DNA of 64,000 bases, from contig NC_084702.1 in NCBI RefSeq assembly GCF_028389875.1, positions 66,437,582 through 66,501,581 on the forward strand, written 5' to 3'. Origin of the DNA: Rhea pennata (Eukaryota > Chordata > Aves > Rheiformes > Rheidae). Positions within the stretch are counted from its first letter, which is position 1; each line of letters opens with the position of its first letter. A program made the translations under genes and the position numbers. Of this stretch, positions 37,882-48,639 are shown one piece after another. Below the pieces are notes generated by a model. It did not search any database. It worked only from the letters and a program-made list of their open reading frames with translations, and was not told where the DNA came from.

Positions 37882-40800
37882 TTACTGTGTATTTTTACAA
37901 TCTGCTTCTTCCAAGAGCCACTCAAATCCACTTAGCAGTCCATCTAAAGTAGCAGCTACAGTGTCCTGCACCTGTAAAAAAGATAAACTACTGTATTACA
38001 GATTACAGGCAATGGACCTAATACTGTATCAGCACTTCCTGTCTATTCTTATGTCAGAAATATTCATGTCAAATTTAAATTTTTATCACTGGTTTCTAGG
38101 TACCTTGACATTACGGGTTTATTTGAGTAAGGTACAAAAAGAAAACACTATTCTTTACATAGGAAGTTATGAGAGCCATTAGAAAAGCTTTGTGTTCTCG
38201 GTATCACAAGTTTTATATGAAACCCTCCATCAGCTATCCTGGAACATTACAGATGGTCTACTTGAAAATCTTTTTTTATAGTAATTCTTAGAGAAAAATG
38301 CTGCCAGCTTTAGAATTCAAAATATATTATTAATTCTCAAAATTTTTAATATATTATGAAGTAGTTATTGTAAATGGTACTTTAAGAAAAAAAGCCTGTA
38401 AACATTGTCCTTATGGAAACAAAAGGAATTAAATCCGTATTTTTTTTATTAAGTATTATCCTTTAGCTACGCTATGTCACCAAAAACAAAAATATGTGTT
38501 ACTGAGACACACTGATATATATTGTGCTTAACAAGCGTAAAACAATGGGCTCAGGACCAGGGCTAGGCAAAAAAATGATTTGCCAAAAACTCCAATATCA
38601 TGTCAAGTAGGTGACAATTAGTCTCCTGAAAAATGACAGAAAAGCCTACCTCGTGGCTAAGGCTTTGGGTCAAGGAAATTCAGATTCGAACTAACTGAAG
38701 CTCTCTTATCCTCTTCAAGACCAGTAATTCATCCTTCCTTCCATTCTGGCTCCATCTGAAGCTTCTCGTGTGTTCCTGAGCAAGCCACTTAGCTTCTCTA
38801 CGCTATGCTAGGCTATAATGCTTGGTCTCATAGGATCACAAAAGCTAAATTCATCACTTAAGTAGAGTGCTCAAATAATGGCGTTGAAAGCTATACGTTT
38901 ACTTCGGTATGTACAGTTCAACAACTACAATAAGCCTAAATTGCTTAAAAGCTAAATAAATCAGAGAAACAGAAGGAAAATAAAGGTTTAAAGGCAAGTA
39001 CCATCCAGGGCTGATGTAACAGGTTCAGCTGCAACTGATGTGCCATGTAAACACAAGGAATTCTTTTCACATCAACATGTGAGATACAAGATAAAACCAG
39101 CAGAGGTCTGTTTCGAGGCCCAAGAGCAGGATCAATCATTGCCAAAATATGGGCCAGTTCTTCTTCACGGTCGTGCTCTAGGAAACAATTTGTAATATAC
39201 TGAGTATTATATACATGTAAATCTCAAGCAGAGTATTTTTCTTTTCTCTTTTCAAATATTTATTATTTCAATTCACAAAAGCAAGGAAACACAGGGCTGG
39301 AAATGGCATGGGCAAATCTAATTCTGTTTATCCCAGGGCTGGATCAGCTGTACTCATGTCGTTTTTAACTGTTATTTAAAAATCTCTGTAGATTCAAGGG
39401 CAAGCTATTCTAGTCCTTAACATCAGAGCATTTCCACGTTCCTCACAGAGATCAAAATCACAATAGGCCACTAAGAAATACTGACACACTGCACAGTCAG
39501 TAGCCCTTCTCTGCTGACTTAATTTTTCTCACCAGTATATCTCCCTCACATATTTTTACCTGCTGCTTTCCTGAGCTAGCCCCTTTCCTCCACTTAAAGT
39601 AGATGAATATAAATACAGTACCACAACAGGTGTTTGGATTACCCTTATTTAGGCTATTATAACAGGACAATCCTAGTTTGGGTTGGTTACATCTTTCACT
39701 GCAGTGTTCCTGGTAAAGGCTCTGTTTCCAGGTTATTATATCACTATTGCTATATTTCAGGCTTCTTCTCCTAATCACCCTACTCCCTCCACTCCCCTAC
39801 CTCCTCCCATATTTTGTTTTTTTAAATCCAGATCATTTCCCAGATCTGACGTACGAGAGCAGCCACACGGTACTGGCCCTGACAGAAAGGGCCATAACCC
39901 CTCACAGGAAGGTGAGGGAGAGTGTCTAGGAGAGGGGACCTCTTCGTTTTGAAAAGTCACTGAAGAAATAGCACCAACGAAGCATGGTTGGTGCCATGCT
40001 TTCCATGCCTCTTTGGTGCCATGCCTCTTTCAGAAGTTCTCTGAAAGAACTGGAATACGGATTTTGATGCATTCCATATTCTTCATAGATCTTTTATGAC
40101 TTTTCAATCATTCACAAAATATGAGTAAATACAGTAAAGAGAAACCCCTTACTTTCATGAGCTTCTGCATTAGCAACATAGATGAATCCATCAACTACTT
40201 CGCACACCTTTTTAACTTGAGCTATTACACTGTAGTGTACAACCTGCTGATTCCTCACTGTACTGTTGTCTTGGTAGAACATCTTATTCACAACCACAGC
40301 TTGCTCTGTCCTTGCTTTCCTCCTTTCCACACTAAGAGAAATGAAAATACTTCAGCCATTTAATAACAGTAGCCAGGTTAATTTAGATAGAAAATGAGAA
40401 AACAGAGTCTAGGCAAAGAGAGCAGTACAGCAGAATGTCAGGAAAATGGCCTGAGCCAGGAAAACAGTTTCACTGCCCTCATTTTATTTGACTGTGCATA
40501 TACAGATGGTTACCAGACTGCAAGATGCACAATAAAGTACACCTCAGGATGAGTTTACAAAATATTTCAAAAGGAAAACAGTCAGAATATCAAGAGGGAT
40601 AGAATACCTGTTATGTATTTGTCATAAAACATTTGTTATGTATCACTTTTAGTAAGAAGGCTTACTACATGGAAATTTAGAGGTTAGAGAAAGAAAGAGA
40701 AGTAGGGGAGATATATATTGAAACATCAGTTTATAAGAGACATCCATGTATGCAATGAAGGCATAAAACTGACATCATGAAACCATGAGAAAAAAGTATG

Positions 40801-43159
40801 AAATAACTGAGAAACTGTACTGTTGAGGATTTCTTTGTGGAGAAAAAAAAATCTTACCTGGTAGTTGAATACAATGTCAGAATATTGAATTTTTGATTGT
40901 TATTGAACTGAAAACTGACTCCTGATCCAATCCCTACAAGGAGAAAAAGAACATATGACATTACAAATATCTGCTTACTGAATAAAACTAAGTGACAGGC
41001 TGAAAATTCCACCGGGGTTGTAAAATAGATGCATCTAAACTTAGCTGTTGCTGTTAGGGGGAAGTATACTTATTATTTCGCAAGGAAATAAAATCAAAAG
41101 AAATTCAGGAGGCATTTCCAAGTTTGTTTGGTTTTTGCTACTTGTATTAGAATCTGAAAATTTAACTCATGGAGGAGCTGATTCACATCTGGTAGCTTAA
41201 ACTGACATAGAAAAGCTCTAATCTATTTAGGACAAGTTGCATTGAAAAGGACGTAAAAGAGAAAAGAAAATAACAGCAAAGAATGCATATTTTCCCACTT
41301 CCTATAAATACAATTAATTATCTCAATTCTGCTGTGCTTAAATATTAGTTATTCTTACTTTTAAAAAGTCCTAACATTTTGTACCTAGTTTGGACTGAAG
41401 CAAAATTACAGATGTTCAAAAGTATGTTTTTTTAGATCTTTTCTAAATACTGAAAAAAATTCCTTCACCTGATCCTACAACCTCTTCTTTAATGAAGAAA
41501 GTTTAAACCCATTTGACACCAGAATACTGAATCAGATAAAGGAGCAGTATAAAGACAAGCATATTTTTAACCACTAAATAACAGCGGCACTAATAGTACT
41601 CACAATAGTAAGTACTATTTAAAAGGAAAATGTGTTTGCACTTATCCATTACTACAGCATATGTGGCATGGAATTTAGGATCAAAATACAAGTATAAAGA
41701 ACAAAATCTTGATCCTCTGACACTATACAAATTTAACCATTAGATTCACTGGAGCTAAAATTTTATTTTAACTAGTTATTGTGTTTATCCCTTGGAAAAA
41801 AATATACATACATATATATATATTTAAATACTTTTTTATAATTACATTATTAAGCTTCAAAGAGTATGTTTAAAAAAAATTCTTCGTTCCTATTTCTCCC
41901 CCAACTTTTTTTGTTTTATAAGACATATTTTTACAAAATTTAAAAGTCCCCTAAAACAAAACCCAGAGCATTACCATGAATTCGTCTTTGAGGTAGGCCC
42001 GCCACTTGTAGAATCTCTGGGCAAGTCATCATCTTTTGCACTAAAGAGTCATCCAGCTCTTCCAACCCTGGCCCAAACATAGCAAAGCGAGGTTCTGCCT
42101 GAGTGACTAGTGACTGCAAAAACGATGTCACAGCTCCATACCGGGAACGGCTTGATTTCAGGCTTCTTCTACTCTGCGGACAGCTTTTTTTATATCTGTG
42201 TAAAATAGATGCAACTAGAAATTAAACACAAAATACAAAAGAGGTATTAATCAAACATCAGTTAATTTAGGTCCCAAAATTCTCATGCTGTGTTATCAGA
42301 ACAACTTAAGCACAGGTCAGAAATGGCAGTTAAAAAATTGATGTTTAAGATCACCAGCAGTAAGCAGGTGGAACCACTAGGCCTGCCAAGTTTCAAATGC
42401 TGATTTGGGGATCTTAATATAGTTCCACATGGTAGATCTTTCACTTAAGAAAAAAGAAAAGTATAAACTTCCCCCAACTCCCTAGCCCACAATATTAGTA
42501 AAATAGCACTAAAGCTGAGGAATCAAATATAATGTAAAAACAGGAGAATTCTGAGCATGTGTCCAACGTTAATTAGACCCCTTTTATGTTTATTAGTTAT
42601 AAAAAGGCAGCTCCATCTGACAAGGGCCTTATCTCATTCACAAATACAGTATGCTGGCTGTAAAAGGAAATGGGAGTTGTCTGCAAGCTTATGTGTTCAT
42701 TTGATGCAGAAGCTGGAAGGTATGAGGAGACTGGCAATCACGAGATCACACCAACAGTTAAAGCACTGATAGACACCCTGTCTTTGCCTCTGGTCATGTG
42801 ATGCTAGATAAATCACTTCAAGAAAACATTAGCTGTGTGCTCCTCTGTGTCCAACCCAAGACACTTCAGTTGACATCAGTAAAAACACTAAGTGCTCACA
42901 GACAGAACGGAAATCAGTGACAGCTGGCTTCAAGTATGTGATGTGCTCTGAAGTGTTCAGCCCTAAAGAGACTTAAATCCAATGTTCAGCACTGAAGGAC
43001 ATTTTGCACTTTGAATTCTGGGGTGCCTCTTCCCTGGCTATAAAATGGGGATGAGAGACAGAGAGATTGCCAAGGTTAGCACATTTACTGTAAAGCAACA
43101 GTTTCACGAATTACCTTTGGAAATTTTTATTCCATGCAGAATTTCGATATTGCAAATGA

Positions 43160-43193
<34 letters not shown>

Positions 43194-44300
43194 TAATCTG
43201 CTTGGCTTGGAGATTTTTTTTTCAAGTAATCCAAGTATATTATGAGTGCTGCTATGCTTTTCTACTATGCTAGTTTAAACCATGGTCTTTATCTTTTATC
43301 TTTAGGCTACCAGAGCTCAAGCAGCATGACCTGTTATTTTTGAATGTGCACAGAGTAACATTTTTTTCCTAGTTTTTGCAGGTAAGAGATTTTAAACAAA
43401 ACCCTAAGATTCATTTGCTATATTTTAAACTTATTACTTTCAATAAAATAAGTAACTATCTCTTGTACCGAGAGCAGAGAACATATCTTCATCAACAAGA
43501 GCAGCATAGCACGCACAGCTCCTGAGACAACTATTTCTGTGACATAGCTGGCACACAATACACAAAAAGGCTTTTCAGTATCATTTTACATTCTTCTTTA
43601 ATTCTAAATGAGAACAGACCAAAATGTCATATAGCAGGAAATTACACTCACAAAAGAAGTAGCAGATCTGAGGCCCAAGGTCCCATGAAAACTTGAGTGG
43701 CACCTTAGGGCAGCGCTTTGCCGGCACAGTTCGCAAGCTGCCTGCAGGCTGCGCATTCCCGCCGTGGAGGCTGCAGGTGCTGTTAGCGAACAGAGGATAC
43801 TCACACTGCCATGTAGTCGTACAGCGTGTTATCACTGACTTCCGAAAAGACCTGGTTGAAAACTTCCACATCCGGGAGTGATTTCCAGTCCACGGCTGCC
43901 CACGCGGGGAGATCCCGCCGGAGAAGGCACCTCCAGAGCAGCGGGTCCCGCACGGCCGCCCGCCAGTAGGAGCCGGCGCTGCCCAGGCGGCACAGGTCCC
44001 GCGGCGAGAGGAAGGACATGATGTGCAGCTGCACGTCCAGCTGAAACACGCACACGGCGGCTCAGCACCCGCCCGCCCCCGCCCGCCGGGGAGCGCGCAG
44101 GCCGCCCGCGGCCGGGCCCCACTCACCGGCAGCGCCTCCAGGGCGCTCACTTCCTCCGCCGCCTCCGCGCCGCCGGGACCGGGGCCGGGGCCGGCCACCG
44201 CGCCGCCACGCTCGCGCTCACGGCCGCCCCGCGCCCAGCGCTCCCGCAGGCCGCGCAGGCGGCCGCGCACGGCGGCCTCCAGCCGGCCGCCCTCCGCCAT
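37882..44300 (-). CDS. FBXO4: F-box only protein 4 (seven coding exons)
   Basis: FBXO4 is the substrate receptor of an SCF (SKP1-CUL1-RBX1) E3 ubiquitin ligase; reported substrates include the telomere protein TRF1 and cyclin D1. Coding exons in transcript order are 44300-44127, 44040-43805, 42195-41975, 40933-40858, 40331-40153, 39177-39002 and 37971-37882. All have GT/AG junctions and the phases agree, giving 1152 nt or 383 aa (human 387). The F-box occupies about residues 57-103 (LDVQLHIMSFLSP, then DLCRLGS and DPLLWRCLLRRDLP). The C-terminal half (about 160-383) is the family's atypical GTPase-like, TRF1-binding domain, recognisable from EPRFAMFGPGLEEL, KVCEVVDGFIYVANAEAH and RPLLVLSCIS. 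The start is placed at MAEGGRLEAA by alignment with human ...GRLEAA. An upstream in-frame ATG at 44516 leaves an open 72-codon extension, which I think is untranslated. RIMOC1 lies 264 nt upstream on the same strand. The assembly and identity are secure; the exact start is less so. Confidence 0.96.
43163..43191. repeat. (AC)n microsatellite in FBXO4 intron 2
   Basis: About 14 perfect AC units lie within FBXO4 intron 2 (42196-43804). On the transcribed strand the RNA carries a (GU)n run, a sequence class that can bind splicing regulators; any effect here is unknown. Confidence 0.96.
43598..43603 (-). terminator. RIMOC1: First canonical-type poly(A) hexamer downstream of RIMOC1
   Basis: This ATTAAA on the minus strand is the nearest AATAAA or ATTAAA I can find after the RIMOC1 stop. 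It lies about 960 nt downstream, inside FBXO4 intron 2. It could end RIMOC1 transcripts that run through FBXO4 exons 1-2, or produce a short FBXO4 transcript. Use of a non-canonical hexamer closer to the stop cannot be excluded. Confidence 0.3.
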
Positions 44301-44480
44301 GGCGCCGGGCCCGCCGGCGGCAACGCCTCCGCGCCGAGGGCGGCGCCCGCACCCCGCCACCGCCGGCCGAGCCGAACCTCCAGCGGGCACGGCTTTACCG
44401 GGCTGCGCCGCAGCGGCCTTGCAAGCGGTGCCCCTGCAGCAGCGCTCGCGTCCGGGCCAGGCAGTCAGCGAGCGGGCAGC
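43880..44480 (-). promoter_or_regulatory. FBXO4: CpG-island promoter of FBXO4
   Basis: Very GC- and CpG-rich sequence spans FBXO4 exon 1, intron 1, most of exon 2 and about 180 bp upstream of the ATG. It is TATA-less. Its upstream edge lies less than 100 nt from the RIMOC1 stop codon, so the FBXO4 promoter and the RIMOC1 3' untranslated region must occupy nearly the same DNA. Confidence 0.7.
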
Positions 44481-44564
44481 GTCTGGCCTCAGCGCAGAGC
44501 AGCTCCCTAGGCACATTCCTCCTGCAGTGAGCTGCCCCCGAGAGCGACAGCAACAGCACCAGCT

Positions 44565-47500
44565 TCAGACGGGGGATTTCCTGAAGTAATGCAACATTTG
44601 CTTTGCGCTCGTTGTGTTCCACCCTTGTCCTTTTAAAGGTCCTTCACATGCTGCCACGTATTTTGTTAACATGTTTTTGCCCACTTCTCGGAAAGCCAGT
44701 GATGCACTCTGCGATCTGCTAGATGCTGCATCTGTCGTCTCAAGGCTTTTTTGCTTCCTTTCTCCACAGTGTTTCAGTCCCCAGTAGCACATTTCTCCAC
44801 TGTACATCATTGCCAGTAAGTGGGTATCACTAAACACACCTGCAAAAAATAATTTATAACTCAAGTACTTGCTCAGTACTTGCAATGAGGCCTTGCTCAT
44901 TGTTCCATCCATTTTGCCTTTTCACAATGTCAAAATCTATAGCTGACATACAGCTTGACATATAAGTATTTTCTGAAAATTGTTTGTATATTAATCTTTC
45001 TGTATATCTTCATAACCCATTAAGCGCAGATATGATTATGCATATTTACTTTAGAACACTTCTATGCCTCCCACATTTTAGACCTCATGGAAGATGCTAC
45101 TTGAGAATCATCTTAACTCAGATTGACCAACAGAAGCTTTGATATTTAAATAAACAAAAAGCTGCGTAAGTGTCCATGATCATTCAAAAAAAAACAAACA
45201 AACAAACAAACAAACAAACAAACAAACAAAAAAGCCCCATGTACCAAATAAATGCATGAAATCAGCTACTGAACTTGGCTTCACATTCTGGAGCAGAGTT
45301 GGAATAACCCCTCTTGGTCCCTTTCACATAGAACTAAATGAGAAGGTGCTCCATCCCATGTAGGCATCCATTCCATAAAACCAGAATAGAGTAAATTGTG
45401 TGTACAATGCGGACCTCACCACCAGCTTTTTTCTTTAAAAATCCACTCCCGCTGCATGACATTACTTGTATCACACTGACGTAGCCTCAGATGCTCAGAT
45501 GAAATGCACTATAGTAATACAACTTATATAAAGCCACGGTAGGGAGTGGTAATAAAGTTTTGCCTACTCTAAACAATGTACTCCTTTCTACCTCTGTGAA
45601 ATCAGTAATTCATCACCTGCTTTCTCCTAGATCTGAAGAGAAAGACAACATGAGAACATTTAGCACCCTCTGTAGTCCTATTTATGCTTTTAAAAATTGT
45701 CATTTGAAAACTGGATGGTTATAAAACACGCATATTGTGTATAAAACGCAGTCAGCCTCTGTTGATTTTCCCCAGATGCAGTTACAGAGAAAATGAACAT
45801 CATCACCTCCTAAAACATACAAGTCAGAAAAAAGAAAAGTTGGAAGGGCAGGAAAATACCACTGCTTGCTAGCCTCTCACAACTTTTTTTTTTTTTTTTT
45901 TTGGGGGGGGGTTCTAAAAAGTTAATTTTTGAACACAAATGAAATCCAACCAGATATAACAAAAATATACAATAACGGGTTTTATAAAGTGGAGATGGTA
46001 TTTGAGGTGTTTTGTACTTTCCCCTTCCCCCCTTGTTTTTTTTTATTTTTATTTTTTTACCTTCACTGAGTAATCTAGCTGTATCTTTATCCTGAAATGA
46101 GACATCTTCATCTACCTGTAGAGGGCATCTAAAGCTAAGCATCTTCATCAAGTAATGGACTCCATCACTAAGACACTGAATACAATTAAAAAGAGAGAGA
46201 AAAAAAAACTAGACAAATCTGACAAATTTAAAGATAGCCATAAATACTTTCAGATATGATTTTCCTAGGCAGTTATTTAAAAGAAAAAAAAACGTACTTT
46301 TTTAAAATCATGCCTTAAAAGTGTATGTATGGGCACTCACATTCTCACGATGTTATTATTGTTATTATTATTTACATATAATCTCCTTTACCTTTTTAAA
46401 TAAGCTGATATTTTCTCTTAGCCATTCACTCCTTTCTTTTACAGTGTGACAATACATGTAAAGCAGGGCTCCTTTTCTCCAGTAAAGACATTCAAATAAC
46501 TCTGTGCCAAGGATGCTGGTAGACTGAAATAAAACCCAGTAAAATGTGCTAAGCCAAAAACAACCATTTGGACTACACATACACACACTCACACATGCAA
46601 ACAGTGTTGTATTAATCGTCTAACTTTAGAAGAAATATTTAATAGTGATGGTCACAGACACAAGTCTAATATTTTGGATTTAAACAGCAGAAACCATTTG
46701 GAATCCTGAAATATTAGCAAGAAAAATTCTGAGTATACAGTAAGTTATTCAAAAAAATATTTAAGAGTAATGATTTGGGAAACACTGTTTAAATATAAAT
46801 AAGCCTTGGAATTTTTTCAAAGGATCTCAAATTTTCCTCATAAAAAATGCAAATGCCACGATTGTTTTAGATTTTTGATTTTTAAACAATGAAATAATTA
46901 ATCCTCTGACTGAATCATGTTCATACTCACTTCTTCATTTATGTTGCATTCTTTCAGTAAGTCTTCCGGTTCTGAAAGAATACAAGTAAGTTCTTTAACT
47001 TTTTGTAAGGAATAATCTTCTGGAAAATCTTCATCCACAAGCTGGTTTTCCTCAAAATATGTTATATCTAAGACAGCCTATAAAAACAAGAAGATGTATG
47101 ATGTTAAAAAAAGAAAAAATAAAGTAAGTAACATCAGCAAAAATAATCAGATGGTGGCATATAGTAACATACTAACTTCTTAGTTTACAAAATACTACAA
47201 TTTCACAGATAATTTTTAACATTTTCCAAAGTGTTTCAAGCTAAAAATATTGTTAGACTGTTCATAATAAACACACTCAGAACACTTTTTATCTTCACAA
47301 TATTCATACAATTATTATCAGCTCTCTGTTACTTTCTATGCTAGAACAAAGGTGGGCTGGTACTTTGACAAAGTCCTGTACTCACTGCACACACTAAAAA
47401 GCAGAGAGATATTTTTTCAGCTATACTTGCTTTACTGCATCCTACCCTCTCATACACTCTACAGAATGGATTTTCTTAAAGTGCTGCTTCAAGTGCTTTA

Positions 47501-48237
47501 AACATACTACCTGTGCATAAAGCTGCAAAAGCTCAGAAGGATTTGTTTTTTCTTTCTCTTCTGTATAGAGGTCCTTCAATTTCTCCAGAGTAGCAGCACC
47601 TTTCATTAAGAAAGTATCTGAAGGAAGAATATAAGGCTTTCTTAGCACTGAAGAGCACCCAGCAACAGCCTTGCTTGCTCCCCTTTTTGATCTCATTTGC
47701 TTTTATCAATCCTTGTAATATATACAATAGCAACTGAATAATAAAGTATTGGGCACCTCGTCCTGTTAGATTACTGATGTCACGACTAAATTCATGGCAT
47801 TAGTCATGGCTATGGTCCGATGCTTCAGAATCAAACACCTCATTTAAAAAATTGAAAAATGCTACTTGTTATGGAGTTACAGATGTTGGGTGTCAACCGC
47901 CCTGCTGTAGAGAAAAGACCTCTTCTGCAGAGAGGCCCGATCACAGCACTTGAGGCGCTGCCCCAGGGGCAAGGTTCCCCTCCCGAGAAGAGAAACGCTC
48001 GGCGCTTGCAACCTCCCCCCCCACCCCCGCCCCGGGGACGGGGCAGCCGGCGCCCCCGACAGCCCGGCAGCAGGGGCGGGCCGAGCGATGCAGCAGAAGG
48101 CGGAGCAGGCCCGCTCGGTCCCCCGCCCACTGCCGCCCCTCACCGTCGCCGCCCGCTCCCCTCAGCGCCGCCAGCCGCCGGCCCAGCGCCGCCAGCCGCC
48201 GCCACAGCGCGGACATGGCGCACGCCACCTCCGCCAT
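44565..48237 (-). CDS. RIMOC1: RAB7A-interacting MON1-CCZ1 complex subunit 1 (C5orf51; six coding exons)
   Basis: RIMOC1 (formerly C5orf51) associates with the MON1-CCZ1 exchange factor and supports RAB7A localisation and stability during mitophagy. Coding exons in transcript order are 48237-48144, 47617-47511, 47077-46931, 46523-46392, 46175-46061 and 44839-44565. They total 870 nt (289 aa plus stop; human 294) with consistent phases and GT/AG junctions. Recognisable family blocks are ATLEKLKDLYTEEKE (exon 2), TYFEENQLVDEDFPED (exon 3), WRKGALLYMYCH (exon 4), CPLQVDEDVSFQDKDTARLL (exon 5), and FSDTHLLAMMYSGEMCYWG and FREVG...CEGPLK...WNTT (exon 6). I see no membrane segment or named catalytic motif. 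The start MAEVACAMSALWRR is chosen because it leaves 30 residues before the conserved DD, close to 32 in human; an in-frame ATG 21 nt downstream is the alternative. Exon 1 lies in a CpG island. The stop abuts the FBXO4 promoter. Confidence 0.95.
45186..45233. repeat. (AAAC)n microsatellite in RIMOC1 intron 5
   Basis: About 10 AAAC units begin with an A9 run and end with A6. They lie in the intron between RIMOC1 exons 5 and 6 (44840-46060). Confidence 0.95.
45884..45911. repeat. T19-G9 double homopolymer in RIMOC1 intron 5
   Basis: A run of about 19 T is followed directly by 9 G (plus strand), about 150 nt intron-ward of the RIMOC1 exon 5 donor. Length is uncertain in any read-based assembly. 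Confidence 0.9.
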
Positions 48238-48620
48238 CCCAACCGCCACCCGCTCCCGCGAGCACGTCACCGCGCGCCGCGCCCCGTGACGCGGCGGGGC
48301 TGCGCAGGCGCACTAGCGCCGCGCGCGGCGGGCGGCCGTTGGTGTCCGGGCGCGTGCCGCGCCCCCCTCACCGCGCCGCGAGGGGCGGGCGGCGGCTTCT
48401 GAGGTAGCTGGAAGGGAGTTGCTGAAGCTGCGGACGTTGCTTTTTTAACGTGGACTTTAAAGCTCTTTCCTAGCGGAAGTGTGGGGGACGTTTCCACAAA
48501 TGTGCCCCAGGCTGCTAAGGGAGAGCCTTCGGCGTGGCCCTCTGTGCCTGCGCACGCCGTCCAGGCGCGCTGCGGCGCGTTTCTTGCGCGTGCGTGAGCT
48601 AAAGGGAATGGTGCCAGACT
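47930..48620 (-). promoter_or_regulatory. RIMOC1: CpG-island promoter of RIMOC1
   Basis: A CpG-rich block covers exon 1, the start of intron 1 and about 380 bp upstream of the ATG. It contains a near-perfect NRF1 palindrome TGCGCAGGCGCA (48301-48312), a second partial NRF1-like stretch near 48548-48556 and an ETS/GABP-type GCGGAAGTG (48473-48481). No TATA box is visible. Composition drops to AT-rich beyond about 48640. The transcription start is probably within 48240-48320, inferred from the position of the ATG and the NRF1-like site. Confidence 0.7.
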
Positions 48621-48639
48621 GCTGACACGGGGCTGGCGT

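Noticed and set aside
44023-44589. 188-codon plus-strand frame
   Set aside because: Antisense shadow of FBXO4 exon 1 and its CpG island.
47859-48407. 182-codon plus-strand Pro/Arg-rich frame
   Set aside because: Antisense to the RIMOC1 first exon and CpG island; composition-driven.
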